A program made the translations under genes and the position numbers. Below are positions 11,428 through 22,717 of a DNA stretch of 64,000 bases, piece by piece. This stretch comes from Euptelea pleiosperma (lineage: Eukaryota; Streptophyta; Magnoliopsida; Ranunculales; Eupteleaceae), in assembly GCA_035048495.1 (NCBI GenBank), contig CM068544.1:50617893-50681892 (forward strand), written 5' to 3'. The notes beneath the pieces are model-generated. The model worked only from the letters and a program-made list of their open reading frames with translations, did not search any database and was not told the origin of the DNA. The first letter of the stretch is position 1. Each line of letters starts with the position of its first letter.

Positions 11428-11960
11428 TGATATAATATATCTCACGATAACCGGACGAGAAATAGACGATAAAACTGGAATGGATACCACACTGATAATG
11501 AATTTTCCCATAAACTCCTTGTAGAAAATACTCAAAAGACCCCCAAGAGAGGGTCAATGCTTCTTTGGTCCTTGGAGGATTGGACTGTTGGACACACACA
11601 ATGCGTTGAGAGAGAAAGAACGGTAGTGAGAGAGAGAGAGAAGAAAAAGATCTGAAACCTCGTGGGGTTTAAAACTTGGGAAGAGACGGGGAGTAGGGAA
11701 TTAATCTCCTCCTCGTTTGTTGGGGTTTTGAATCCTTTTGGGGACGAATCCAAACTGAACAGTGAATTGGATTTTGATTTGAGTTTGCTTCAGCAAAGAT
11801 AAAGATCCAATTTTTCTATCTATTCTGTGGTTCCTGGAAAAAACCCAGATGGGAAATTGGGTTCTGATGTGTACCCACCTCTGAGATTCTCCTTTTCAAA
11901 CAGTCCCAAATGGGGATTTGGCAACCTGGGTTTTGATTTGGCTTGGCTTTGGTGGGGGTG

Positions 11961-14900
11961 ATGAGGATGGAAGAGAATGCAGCAGCATCAGCAGCAGCTT
12001 TCCACAAAATCCACACTATTATGAATTCCATACAGGCTCTAGGTAGGGGTTTCGATGTGAACTTCGATACGAGGTTGCTTTACTGCAAAGGGGTTGCAGG
12101 ATCTCGCTTAGTTGAGGTCGACGAAGAACACACGAAGGATCTGTTGGTGTGTGGTGATTTGGTTGTGCCCAATGTTTCTAGGGACTTTAAGTGCTCTCAG
12201 GTGAGCATCGGGCGTGAGAGTTCAGGCGTTTGCACCTTCTACGAGGTTTGTGACATATTTGCTTTCGTTAAATTTCTCAATTTAATTGTATTCTCGATCT
12301 AATTGTTGCATTTGATTTGTAAAAACTCAAGGATCATTAGTGTGGGATATTGTATCTGGGGCCTATATAGTTAGTTGGTTGAAATTTCATCGCTTTTGTG
12401 TCAATCAAATTGAGGGCTGAATGAAGTTCTTTGAGTTGTTGGCGATTCAACAATGAAACAATGAAACAATGTTACAATTCAGCTATAGGGAACGCCTTGA
12501 TGCATGTGATGCTGTAGTCTTTGTATCGTTTTGTCATGCTTGCTATATAAATTTCTTGACTTGTAATAAAAATTTCAGAGATGAGTTTTAGGAGTCAAGC
12601 TTCAGTTCAGTTTCTATCTGAGATTTTTAACTAGTTTATAGAAGTTGAATTTGAGAACTGGTGTTGCCTGATTTCATATTTCACAATCATCGCTAATTTA
12701 GACTTGTTTACATTTTCTTGTCTCTTAACTCTGTCACCATCTAACAACAATGTTGTGATACATTCTTGGTTTACCATCTCACACCATAAAAGGTCATCTT
12801 TTGATCTAGCAAGCTGGGGATGTGTATTTGGTTGTCTTTTTTCATAGGAGTTAGTTTATCTACACTAATACTAGGAGCTTCAGTCGCTTAAGCTTGTATT
12901 ATGACTAGTTTATCCTGATTGTTACTAAGCGATTGAGTACAGTTCTGGGAATGGGATTCTAAGTGGGCTGACAACCTAGGGTTTGCAACTATCTGGAGGT
13001 GGGTTCTGGGCCCTTTAGGGTTGAGATAAGTACTGATAATAAAAAAAGAGAGAAATGGGAAAATTACCTGTGCTGAGCTTGTTCATCCAATGGTTGTGGG
13101 TGTGGATTATCCATGCTTTATAGAAGATATTTTCATGTCCTCCCAGATTATTATTTTATTTTTTGGTAAGTAATAAAAAAAAAATATAACATTTGAGTCA
13201 TTTCGTCAATAGTTTCTCTTCTGAGTTCTGATCTCAGTTGCAAAGCAACCAGAAAATTGGGAGGTCTTGCCTAGTCTACTTCTGAGTTCGGAAAATTTAG
13301 AATGCAATTTTACAAGAGAATGTTAAACAATTTATAAATGTCAGTATATTTATTTATTTCTTGATAGGTATAAAGGTCAGCATATTTAATCGCATAACTT
13401 TTATCCTTTCAGTGATTGTAATTATGGAAAGTTCGATCTTAACAATACCTAGGTTCTAGAGGTTGTACTCATATTGTTCCCTTTATCAATGACTGCAGAT
13501 GGTGGAGTATTTTAATAGAAAGGTTCATCTACCAGGAAACATCCCTCTCGGAAGCTTTAATTCTCTATTTAGCTTTACTGGCTCAAAGAAAATTGATGCA
13601 ACACTTACAAAAAGCCTTGCCATGGATGGATTTTTCATCCCACTTTGCAAGGTTCAGCTCACAAAAACCCCTTTTGTGTTGCAAGAAAATGTCAAGCGGG
13701 CCATCCCATCTTCATGGGACCCGTCATCGTTAGCAAGGTAAAATGTGCAAATTGACTTAAAAGAAATTATTGTGCAACGTGTCTTAAAAGAATATCTTGA
13801 TAACAAGAGTTTTGGCTTGGTTCTGATCATCCTTTTTTGGCCAGGTTTATCGAAAACTTTGGAACACATATTATTACATCTGTAACAGTTGGTGGTAAGG
13901 ATGTAATTTATGTAAAACAGCACCACTCATCACCTTTGTCCACCATGGAGATTAAAAACTATGTTCAAGATATTGGGGATCAGAGGTTTTCTGATACAGA
14001 AAATCATACAAGTTCAGGTCCAATGAAATTCAAGGATAAGGCTAGTGCCTCTTTTTTTTTTTTTTCGCTGCCTGGACTTCTTAATCATCCTGTTAATATA
14101 ATTTTATGTTGTGTGTTTTGTTTACTGATTTAACTTTTGCTGCCGGATTGGCAGGCGGTGGATCCTTCTTTATTCAACAGTCAGGGGATATACCCTCAAC
14201 CCACTAGTGCAGCCCCTTATCTTAATAGGAAAGAAGTATGTAATGATGTCCACAATATTATGCTTTCAAAATTTTCTGCACTTGGCAGGCATATTTTTGC
14301 TCATATATGTTTCTTTGCATATGCATTGATGCTTGCGTTTTTTGAAGTATACCAGATTAATTTATGCTAATAAACTCTAGCACCTTAGCCAAGGGGGCAT
14401 GTCAAATACATGCTATTTATTTCAAACTCTATAATTGAAGTCCCTCTTTACTTTTATCTTTTTTCTAGCACATCTTTATTCTCATTTTATTTTTCATGTT
14501 CTCTTTATTCTGATTCACTTGTATTGATTTTTTCTAGTTTTGCTGTGTAAAAGCTAGTTAAAAGATGCTGACAAGAAACTGCTGCAGTTTACCTATAAAT
14601 CTTCAAAATTTTGTATTACACAAGAATGATACTATCTCACAAAGACTCTCTCTCACCTTTTGTGAGGGGTCAACACTTTCTTTGGGTTCTTGATGACATA
14701 TGCCTAAACAGAATATATAATTGAGTTTCTTTTTCATTCATGACACCGACGAGGCAAGTAAGTTGAAGATGAGTTTACAATTAATGTAATCTCAAATCTA
14801 AATGGGGAGTCCTCTCAATGATAAGCAGTGTAGCTAATGAGTCTATGCTCATCATATCACATATTAGCTTCAATAGAGTCTTTTGAGCTGATCTGACATG

Positions 14901-17900
14901 CATAGGCTAACATCACCCTTCCATTTTTTAACTCTTACAACGCTTTGAGCCTTGAAGTTTAAGATTGCCTGAAAGCAACTGCCAATGTTAAGCTTGTTAG
15001 AGCCTCCTACGATTTTTATACATCTTTTCTGTAGGCTTTTTCATGTACTCTCCACCACCAGCAAACACCTTCCAAATTTATAACATTGTCATTCTCACAC
15101 TTCAAAGTTCTTTCTTGTTACAAGTCTATTAAAAAATCATCATTTTATCATTTCATGACAGCACCAATGCTCCCGTTTATGTTCCTAAATATCAAGTTGT
15201 TTCTTTCCCAATGCTTCAAACACTGTGTTGCATGGATTCTTCTGCAGACTATTTTGACACTCCACGGATTTTGGTTTGGCACTTACAAATTTCTTTTCGT
15301 TTTTCTTTCATACTTTCAAGGTTTATGATTATGAGTTTGACCTTTTCCAATTGAAATTTTCAATGTAGCAAATATTACATTATGTATATGTATTCTATTG
15401 TTTAGACATATGATACAAAATAACAAATCCTAAGATATCCCATTACATAACCCATTAATATCCTTATTATTATATAAACAATAATTACTTTGTTTTACAT
15501 TATTTAGGATGTACCGCTGAATCTATGTATCCTATTTTTCGAAGTCCAGTGAATTTTACACCCACACCCTAATAGAATAACAAGGATCACGTTAGAGTTC
15601 ATTATTGTCATTAAGGTTAGTTTTGTCTATTCATCTTTTATGTACTTTGAATTCTGTTGCGCAATACATGGTTGACTAGATCTGAAGCTCTTGCGTAGGT
15701 AGGGAATTTTAGGTAAGAAAAAGAGACCGGAGCTTGCTATCTCTGGATCTCCTCAACAAAAGGAGTCTCTCCGCTCTCGGGTGGCGATGACCGTCATCTT
15801 GTCGGCCAGGGTCTCTTTCTTGCCTAGTAGCTGAGCTATTTTCCCTCGAGTCATGAGCTAAGATGAATCGGTGCTTCCTCCATAGTAAGTCGGATCTCTA
15901 CCAGGGGGTCCATGTGGCTAGCAGTATCCTTGGTTTTTTCCTCTTGAGTTGATTTGCCTAGATCAGACTCTTCCGAATCCAAGTCGCAGCAACTACTCTT
16001 TGGGTTGCATTTCTTGGGCTGTCTTCCCCATTGTCTGAGGCGTGATCCTCATTAACGGGCTCCTTTTCCAACCATTGTTTGAGTCGATTCTTCTCTTTCT
16101 GAAGTCTCGTAATATCTTGTTGTTGAGCTTCTTGCTTGTCCCTAACCCTCCTCCTTTCAGTGAGGGTTTCTCTTAGATCTGCATTCTGGTTTGTTGTTTG
16201 CTTCCTTCGCATGCTTGTTTGCCGTGTCGTCACCATTGCTTAGTGCACCGTAGCTCCTCCCATTGCAACAGAAAGCTTATCGTTGCTTCCCACAAACGAT
16301 GTTAAAAGATGTGGGGATAAAATCTGAGATCTCACCTACACACTCCCCGAGGATGCTAGTGCACTGATCGAGGTAACTTCGGCTACGAATACTCGAACTA
16401 AACTGGAAGAGCTCATTTTGTCATCTTTGCAGATATGGCTCAAATGAAGGCGATCGTGGTGAATTTGTTGAGCTTGAGGGTTATAGCTTGGGAGTTGGAT
16501 CTCGACGTCAAATAGCTTGTGATGATGAAAGCTCCTTCCACCGGGGGCACGGGGGTGGTGTATCTACCAAAAGCACTCCGACGCTCAAGCAGGATATACG
16601 CGTCAATGGTAGATAGCTAGTAATCGATGTAAATGAAGGTTTAGAAAGGGTAAGGATTCTTCTTGGGTCACTTTCGAAGATTGAGGTTTGTTGCTCTGGT
16701 ATGGATTAGATTTGGATTCTTGGGGATTGATCTCCCTTTTGAGAGTGGGGGTTAGAATGAATTGGGATTGGATCGGGGCCTCTTTCCTGAGTAGGGGCTT
16801 TGCTATTTATTGACCTTTGGTTGGCCAGCTTGGAAGGATCTCCCCTCTATTGGAGGAGATCCTTTTGGTTGTTTAGTTGTTTTGAGAATATTCCGTCCAA
16901 GCCATAGTGCGACCCTCCTTTACCCTCCTTTGGACCCGTAGCAGGCCTCCTCTTTGTGTGCCTTACTGCTCTTGCCATGGTTTAAAGTTTTGGCCGAAAC
17001 CGAAACGTTTCGCCCGAAACGTTTCGGTTTTGCTATAGGCCGAGACAAGATACAAGTTTGTATCAGAAACCAGTAAGTTTTGCTTAAGTTTCGGTAGTTT
17101 CGCCTCAGTTTCGGTAGTTTCGGCCTCAGTTTCATTATTTTTTATAATTTTTTGAACTTTCTAATATGGTTTCGCCAAGTTTCGGACCGAAACCAACGAA
17201 ACTGCCGAAACTACTACCGAAACTCCCGAAACTCTCCTTTACTTTGGTTTCACCAAGTTTCGGGCCGAAACCGCCGAAACTACAAAAACGTTTCGGTTTC
17301 ACCCGCGACCGAAATCTAAACGAAACCATCGACTTTGAACCATGGCTCTTGCTTGTTGGAAAATGTGTTACCGGCCTGCTAGCAGACGGGTCCATCAACC
17401 AGCTGTCTGGTCGTCTGCTGACCAGACGACTTATGATGCTTCCTTTGTCGGACTTCTTCTGCTTTATCATTTTATCACCCATAATGAGGTTGTGATCTGT
17501 CTGCTGGCAGATGGGACCGCCTGCTATTCTGAAGACTCATGCTCAATCCCATCAATTCAAGGTCTTCTCCTCTTGATTTCTATCTTGGATCACCTGACGG
17601 TCTCGTGGGGTGACTGGTTGCTCCAGTTGTATCTTATTTGTTGATGATGTGTCATATTTAAAAATTGGGGTACCCACAATAGCCCAAAAAAACCTATTTG
17701 GCGATACTATCAATTGGATGAAGAGCCCTCATTGGGTTGTCAAAAAATGCATAGGCAATGGTCTAAAGTCAATGAGTAAAAGTGCATCAATCAGAGAGTT
17801 AAGATCATCTGATCAGTATGATTTTGGGTTATTGCCCCTCCAAGAGGTGGTCCATCAGTTGTGGTTCCTTGCCTCTTTGTGTTAGAGATGTGTCGCTTGA

Positions 17901-19821
17901 TCTCTCAAACATGAGTTGGGCATTTGTCCCTTTCCAGATGATAAATGTTAAATCACATGTTGTAGTATATTTGTGGACTGTTACATTGGATTGTCATGGA
18001 ATCAGTTTCATCGTAGTTTTTTTTTTCGTTGATTGATACACTTAGGTTTGTAAAATAACCAAAAAGCCCTTGAGCTCAGAATTTTTGGGACATTTATTGA
18101 TGCAGGATGTTACAGTCATTTTCAGGCGGAGGGGAGGGGATGATCTAGTCCAAAGCCACATCCAATGGGCAAGTACTGTCCAGGATTCCCCAGATGTCAT
18201 CGGGATGACCTTCTTACCCATTACGGATCTCTTTGATGGGGTACCTTGTAAGGACCATCTCACTCGTGCAATTGATCTCTATCTTGAATGTAAGACATCT
18301 CACAGCTTAAAATATGCAACCTCATAGATGTATTTGAAAAGCAACCTCAGCTTTATTTGAAATGCTCCTCTGACAATTATATTATCCATGCTTTAAAAAT
18401 CATTTTCTCTAACTGCAAACTTGGATTTTCTTTCGGACAATTTTTTGCAGACAAGCCTCCAATTGAAGAGCTAAGGTATTTCCTAGAGTTTCAGATCCCC
18501 AGGTTATGGGCCCCAGTAGAAGATAAGTTTCCTAGGCACCAAAGAAAGGAACCTGTTTGCCCTTCTTTGCAGTTCAGCTTAATGGGGCAAAAGCTTTATG
18601 TCACCCAAGAGCAGGTATGCCCTTCATGTGGAGAATTTCAATTCCAATAGTCACCATAAAAACTCAAGCTCTTTTATTACTCCAGCACAGGAACTATTCC
18701 TCGTGAAAGATTTATAACAAGAGTAGCAACATTATTACACGTGACACATGCTCCTGGGGACCGCCAATTGATTGGTTTTGCATAGCAGATATCCTTGGCC
18801 AAAAATATACCTGATCTGATGATCACAACTATCCAACCCATCGGATTCTTCTTGATGCTTCAAAAAGATTTGGCTAATAATACTAAATGGAAAGGATGTT
18901 TACAACATCTGATAGGGTTGATTTTTTAACTTGAAGATCAACATCTGATAAGGTTGATTTTTTGCCTTGAAGATCTCCATTGTGGGGGGAACATCAGAGT
19001 TTTGGTTGTGACGCCGGTGCATTTGTGCAACTGCCACATACAGCACAAGCAAGGACGGCATCATCTTGACCTTATGATACAAACAGTATTGGATATAAAA
19101 AAAGGCCTAGAACCTTTTCTAGGTTAAGTAAAACCTTTTCCCCTCATTTGCTTACTATCCTGGCTTCGCTAAATTTCAGGTATCAGTCGGACGGAAGCCT
19201 GTAACGGGCTTGAGATTATGCCTAGAGGGAGCTAAGCAGAACCGGCTCAGTATTCAGCTTCAGCACTTGGCATCTCTTCCAAAAATTCTCAGGCCATACT
19301 GGGATACCCATGTGGCAATTGGTGCACCCAAGTGGCAGGGATCCGAGGAGCAAGATAGCCGATGGTTTGAGCCAGTGAAGTGGAAGAACTTCTCCCATGT
19401 TAGCACTGCTCCGGTTGAGAACAATGAGACCTTCATAGGTGACCTCTCTGGTGTGTACATAGTCACCGGTGCTCAGCTCGGAGTGTGGGACTTTGGGTCG
19501 AGGAATGTCTTACATATGAAACTTTTGTATTCTAGGCTGCCAGGCTGCACAATAAGAAGATCCTTATGGGACCATACCCCAGCCAGTCAAAATGACACGT
19601 CAAAAAATCTGGTCATTGTTGAAAGTACTACCAACTGCAGCAACTCAAGCTCTGGTTCTAAAGATGTAGCAGGCAATAAGCTGGCTAAGCTTGTTGATAT
19701 GTCTGAGATGAGTAAGGGGCCTCAGGATTCCCCAGGGCATTGGTTGGTCACAGGTGGAAAGCTCGGAGTGGAGAAAGGGAAGGTTGTTTTGAGAGTGAAA
19801 TACTCGTTACTCAATTACTGA
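11961..19821 (+). CDS. MACPF domain-containing protein, NSL1/CAD1 group (At1g14780-like)
   Basis: Seven exons: 11961-12245, 13499-13737, 13845-14040, 14155-14235, 18106-18289, 18451-18614, 19180-19821. They join in frame into about 596 residues, the normal length for plant MACPF proteins. Exon 3 begins inside FIENFGTHIITSVTVGG, which fits the MACPF signature (aromatic-G-T-H-x-GG). Exons 5-6 restore YKPPIEELRYFLEF, and the C-terminus carries GPQDSPGHWLVTGGKLGVE, both typical of the plant family. Members such as NSL1 and CAD1 restrain salicylate-linked cell death; the closest resemblance seems to be At1g14780. All junctions are GT-AG except intron 3, which appears to use a GC donor (AAG|GCTAGT at 14041). 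The stretch just before exon 2, usually DKGERxRFRSDILDF, is replaced by unrelated residues after KC. Start: ATG at 11961 or 11967. Intron 4 is 3.9 kb and holds transposon remnants. Confidence 0.88.
15690..16900 (-). mobile_element. LTR retrotransposon remnant: one LTR, primer site region, start of gag
   Basis: On the minus strand a frame from 16236 to 15958 encodes a basic, coiled-coil-like peptide starting MVTTRQTSMRRKQTTN, like the N-terminus of a Ty3/gypsy gag. Just upstream the + strand reads AAAAGA|TGTGGGGATAAAATC at about 16309. This parallels the AAAAGA|TGTAGGGAATAAATCC junction of primer site and LTR in the Tat-like element at 34422-39474. I infer that an LTR begins at about 16309 and runs toward 16900. 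The second LTR and pol are absent. Confidence 0.5.
16976..17344. mobile_element. hAT-type MITE filled with CCGAAAC/GTTTCGG motifs
   Basis: Ends CATGGTTTAAAG and CTTTGAACCATG, flanked by an exact 8-bp duplication GCTCTTGC (16968-16975 and 17345-17352). The interior is built from many copies of GTTTCGG on the left and its complement CCGAAAC on the right, so most of the element can fold on itself. It lies in intron 4 of the MACPF gene. Confidence 0.88.
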
Positions 19822-20985
19822 CTTCTCCAAGAGGGTTTTTTCTGAAGATTTGCTGGAATAGTACTGGCATTTCCTGGCCTAGAGGGGTTGTATGCTTGGG
19901 TGTTGGTTTGTGTTCATCACACATGTAAATTTTGGCAGCTTGATGGACCGAATTAAATGAGATTGGGTATGGTCGTTGGTAGGTTTAGTTCTTGTTTTCC
20001 TTCTGTTTGGGGAGCGGAATCTGTGGCTTGGAAATGTGAAAGTTTCTGTTCAATGCAAGTTTCTTCACATGTTACAAAGGGATTAAAATGGCCCTTCTTG
20101 GAATGATACGTGCAGTCACAGGGTCAAGGCTCTACAAGGGATAGGGACTTGGCAGTTAATGGTTTTGGCAGAGTTGGTTTGGTGGGAATCAACAGAAAAT
20201 TTGATCTTCTGTTACACTTATTTAGATGGCTGAGATTCATTAATCCACTTTTGGCCTCACTATGTACTCCCAAGTGCTGCACCCAAGGATGAAATGTGAG
20301 TGGCACCAGGTTTGGCATTTTCTGTGCTTATCAATACAGCTCAGTTGGTGTCTATGGCACAAGGTTTTTGATTCTGAAGATAACAAGGGGGAAGGGGGAG
20401 GCTGGTTTTAACAGGTGGGTGGGGGTGTTCGTGACCTTAGGTGATGTGCATGGACTTGGAAACAAGATGGGATTGTACACTGATGTGCTCTCTACCATGT
20501 GAGTTTTCTCCTCCAAAGAAGCTGACTTGTGCAGTTTTATGTTTGAGATAAGTATTTGTTGTTTGGTGGCAAGCGGTTCATTGTCTCAAGTACTCTCTTC
20601 GTCAATGCGTTTATTAGTCTCTTAATCTGGAGATTTGGTTCTAACTTTGGTGGTCGTTACACGCCTTCTGCCATCTCTTTACCAACTCGCTCGGGGCAGG
20701 ACTGGTTTAACATACCATCACCCCAGGATGCCTCATTCAACCAGACTGTCTTCTTGTATGCGACATCACTGTGGATGATGATCAAAATTTGGTTGGACAA
20801 CAACCAGATTTGAGACGCCACAATGCATCCATGGATGGAGGATTGAGAAAAGTAACAATCCGGATCTGGATCATTCAGTTCTTCAAGTCCAAATCTCATA
20901 CCCACTAGACAAATCCCATTTGCACAACAAATGAATTTTCCTTGTGACTGGTGTTTCAATATTATTATTATTATTATTATAATAT
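19822..20985. other. 3' UTR of the MACPF gene and intergenic DNA
   Basis: The first few hundred bases after the TGA stop are probably 3' UTR. A short ATT microsatellite lies at 20961-20980. No second gene is supported before the convergent macro-domain gene. Confidence 0.45.
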
Positions 20986-21353
20986 GGGTCGAGCTCGACA
21001 GCCCTAAATTGACAGGCTCCCGTTACAGGACACAATATGAGCCACATGGCACACTCTTAGAGGACTCTTTGACTGTATGGATGTTTGGCCAATCCCTAGG
21101 TGGACCTACAAACCAAAAATCAGCCTGATTAGTGATTTCTACGCGTTGGATTGGACTTATTTTCTTGGATTGATCTCAACTGTGGGAATTTGAGCAGTAT
21201 TTGAGGGACAAAGATCCGACGACTAGAAATCACTAATCATGCTGATTTTTGGTTTGTGGTTCACCTAGGGATTGGCCAAACATCCATACGGTCAGTCCTG
21301 TGCCATGTGGCTCATATTGTGTCCTGTAATGGGAGCCTGTAATTTCTAGAGCC
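20986..21353. mobile_element. Mutator-type foldback MITE
   Basis: Left arm GGGTCGAGCTCGAC...GACAGGCTCCCGTTACAGG, right arm complementary with CCTGTAATGGGAGCCTG. Internal family motifs GAGCCACATGGCAC, ATGGATGTTTGGCC and GATTGGCCAAACATCCATAC are present. No clean target duplication is seen at the right end. Confidence 0.8.
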
Positions 21354-21480
21354 TTTTTAACCCTGTACCATTAAGACATCCTCCAGCCACCATGAGTGTC
21401 GGAAACAACTATGACCAGTATATTTTTTGGTTTTATCCCATCAACAGGCGCTGAGCTGCTAGACATATTTGCTATTGCTA

Positions 21481-21680
21481 GGGCTCAGGGGGGCCCCTTT
21501 TTTCTGACCCCTGTTGGTGTTCGTGTGCTCCCGTGGATTTCAAGAATCTAATGGTGGTTGTCAGCGCCGAGCTGGCATCACTTTTTGGGGCACTGACAAC
21601 CACTGTTGGATTCGTGAAATCCACAGTCGAGCATGCAACCACTGAGGGGTCAGAAAAAGGGGGTCGTCGGAGCCTGAGCC
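21481..21680. mobile_element. Foldback MITE
   Basis: Inverted repeats GGCTCAGG...CCCCTTTTTTCTGACCCCT at the left and AGGGGTCAGAAAAAGGGGG...CCTGAGCC at the right. A second inner pair is GTGGATTTCAAGAATC against GATTCGTGAAATCCAC. Target duplication not resolved. Confidence 0.65.
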
Positions 21681-21797
21681 TATATATATATGGTAGATGT
21701 CACTTGTCAAAAAAATATATATGGTAGATGTGCATCATTGCGTCTCTTAAAATTGGCTCCTTTTGTTTCTTCTTGACATACGCTTTTTGACATGTTT

Positions 21798-22296
21798 TAG
21801 GTTGTGTTTGCACCTTCGAGCGTCTTGACTGAAGGTGTGTGTCTTGATTGATGACAAGTGTTTGGGTCACACCAAGGTGCGGAAGACAGTGGACCTTGAA
21901 GAACACAAAAGTGAACCTTGGAAGGTTCACCTCCCCCCCTTGAGTCTTCGAAGACGCATGTACTTTGAAGGTTCACTCTCCACCCCCAATGGGCTTAGCC
22001 CACCTAATGTGTGGCCCACTTATGATGTATGAGCCCACTTGACATATAGCACATGTATGATCTATCAACGTCCCTTTATTATTTGGGACCACATATGATC
22101 AATCAACTTCTGTCCTTATGTGTGGCCCACATGATCCATTAACATGTGGGGCCCACATGATTTATCTATCAACATTTGTTCTTATGTGAGTCTCATGCGG
22201 TCGTGTAGAACCAAATGTCGGTCTTGAACTTTAAAGGTATGGACCTAGAAGACATGGACCTTCAAGACTGAAGACGCGCTACCAAACAGAGCCTTA
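21798..22296. mobile_element. Probable DNA transposon fragment
   Basis: The ends AGGTTGTGTTTGCACC and ACCAAACAGAGCCTTAAAA look like the weak inverted ends (TTTGGT type) common in plant hAT or PIF elements. The interior repeats CTTGAAGAACAC, CCTTGGAAGGTTCACC and ACCTTCAAGACTGAAGACGC. No coding sequence. Confidence 0.4.
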
Positions 22297-22717
22297 AAAT
22301 TTAAACTGACTAACGTCTTCCAAGAACACCTTAAACTGACAAGATTATATGTCCTGACCAGCAGATGAAACCTGTCAACACTTGCACAATATAAAAGAGA
22401 TTCAAAATGGATATGATCATGAAGCTTCGTCCATGTCCAGCGGATGCTATTATAACTCTTTAGATAATATTCAAAAACTCATAAAAATCCTCAAAACTAT
22501 ATGTTTTCCTATAGTTTTCCAGTGTTGGTTGATGGTATTTAACAAAGATAATGTCGACAGTATCGATATATCAAATACTGGTATGTTTTCACAATATTAT
22601 TTACAATTTTCTATTTCTAAAATCATAAAGCACAACCACCATAACCACACTACTACATATCAGTGGTAAGTTCAAATTCATTGTATCAGGATAACATTGT
22701 GACTGCACCCACCAACC

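Larger units (their letters stand above)
14236..18105 (+). other. Long intron 4 of the MACPF gene, with transposon remnants
   Basis: A 3.9-kb intron between exon 4 (GT donor, GTATGT) and exon 5 (acceptor TGATGCAG). Sequence 14.4-15.6 kb is AT-rich and shows no gene. It contains an LTR-retrotransposon remnant (about 15690-16900) and a hAT MITE (16976-17344). Confidence 0.8.

Noticed and set aside
11532..12031. Minus-strand frames over the MACPF 5' end
   Set aside because: They overlap the well-supported first exon and leader of the MACPF gene and show no domain.
17135..17495. Proline-rich frames SFGPKPTKLPKL on both strands
   Set aside because: Both are translations of the CCGAAAC/GTTTCGG-filled hAT MITE, not of a gene.
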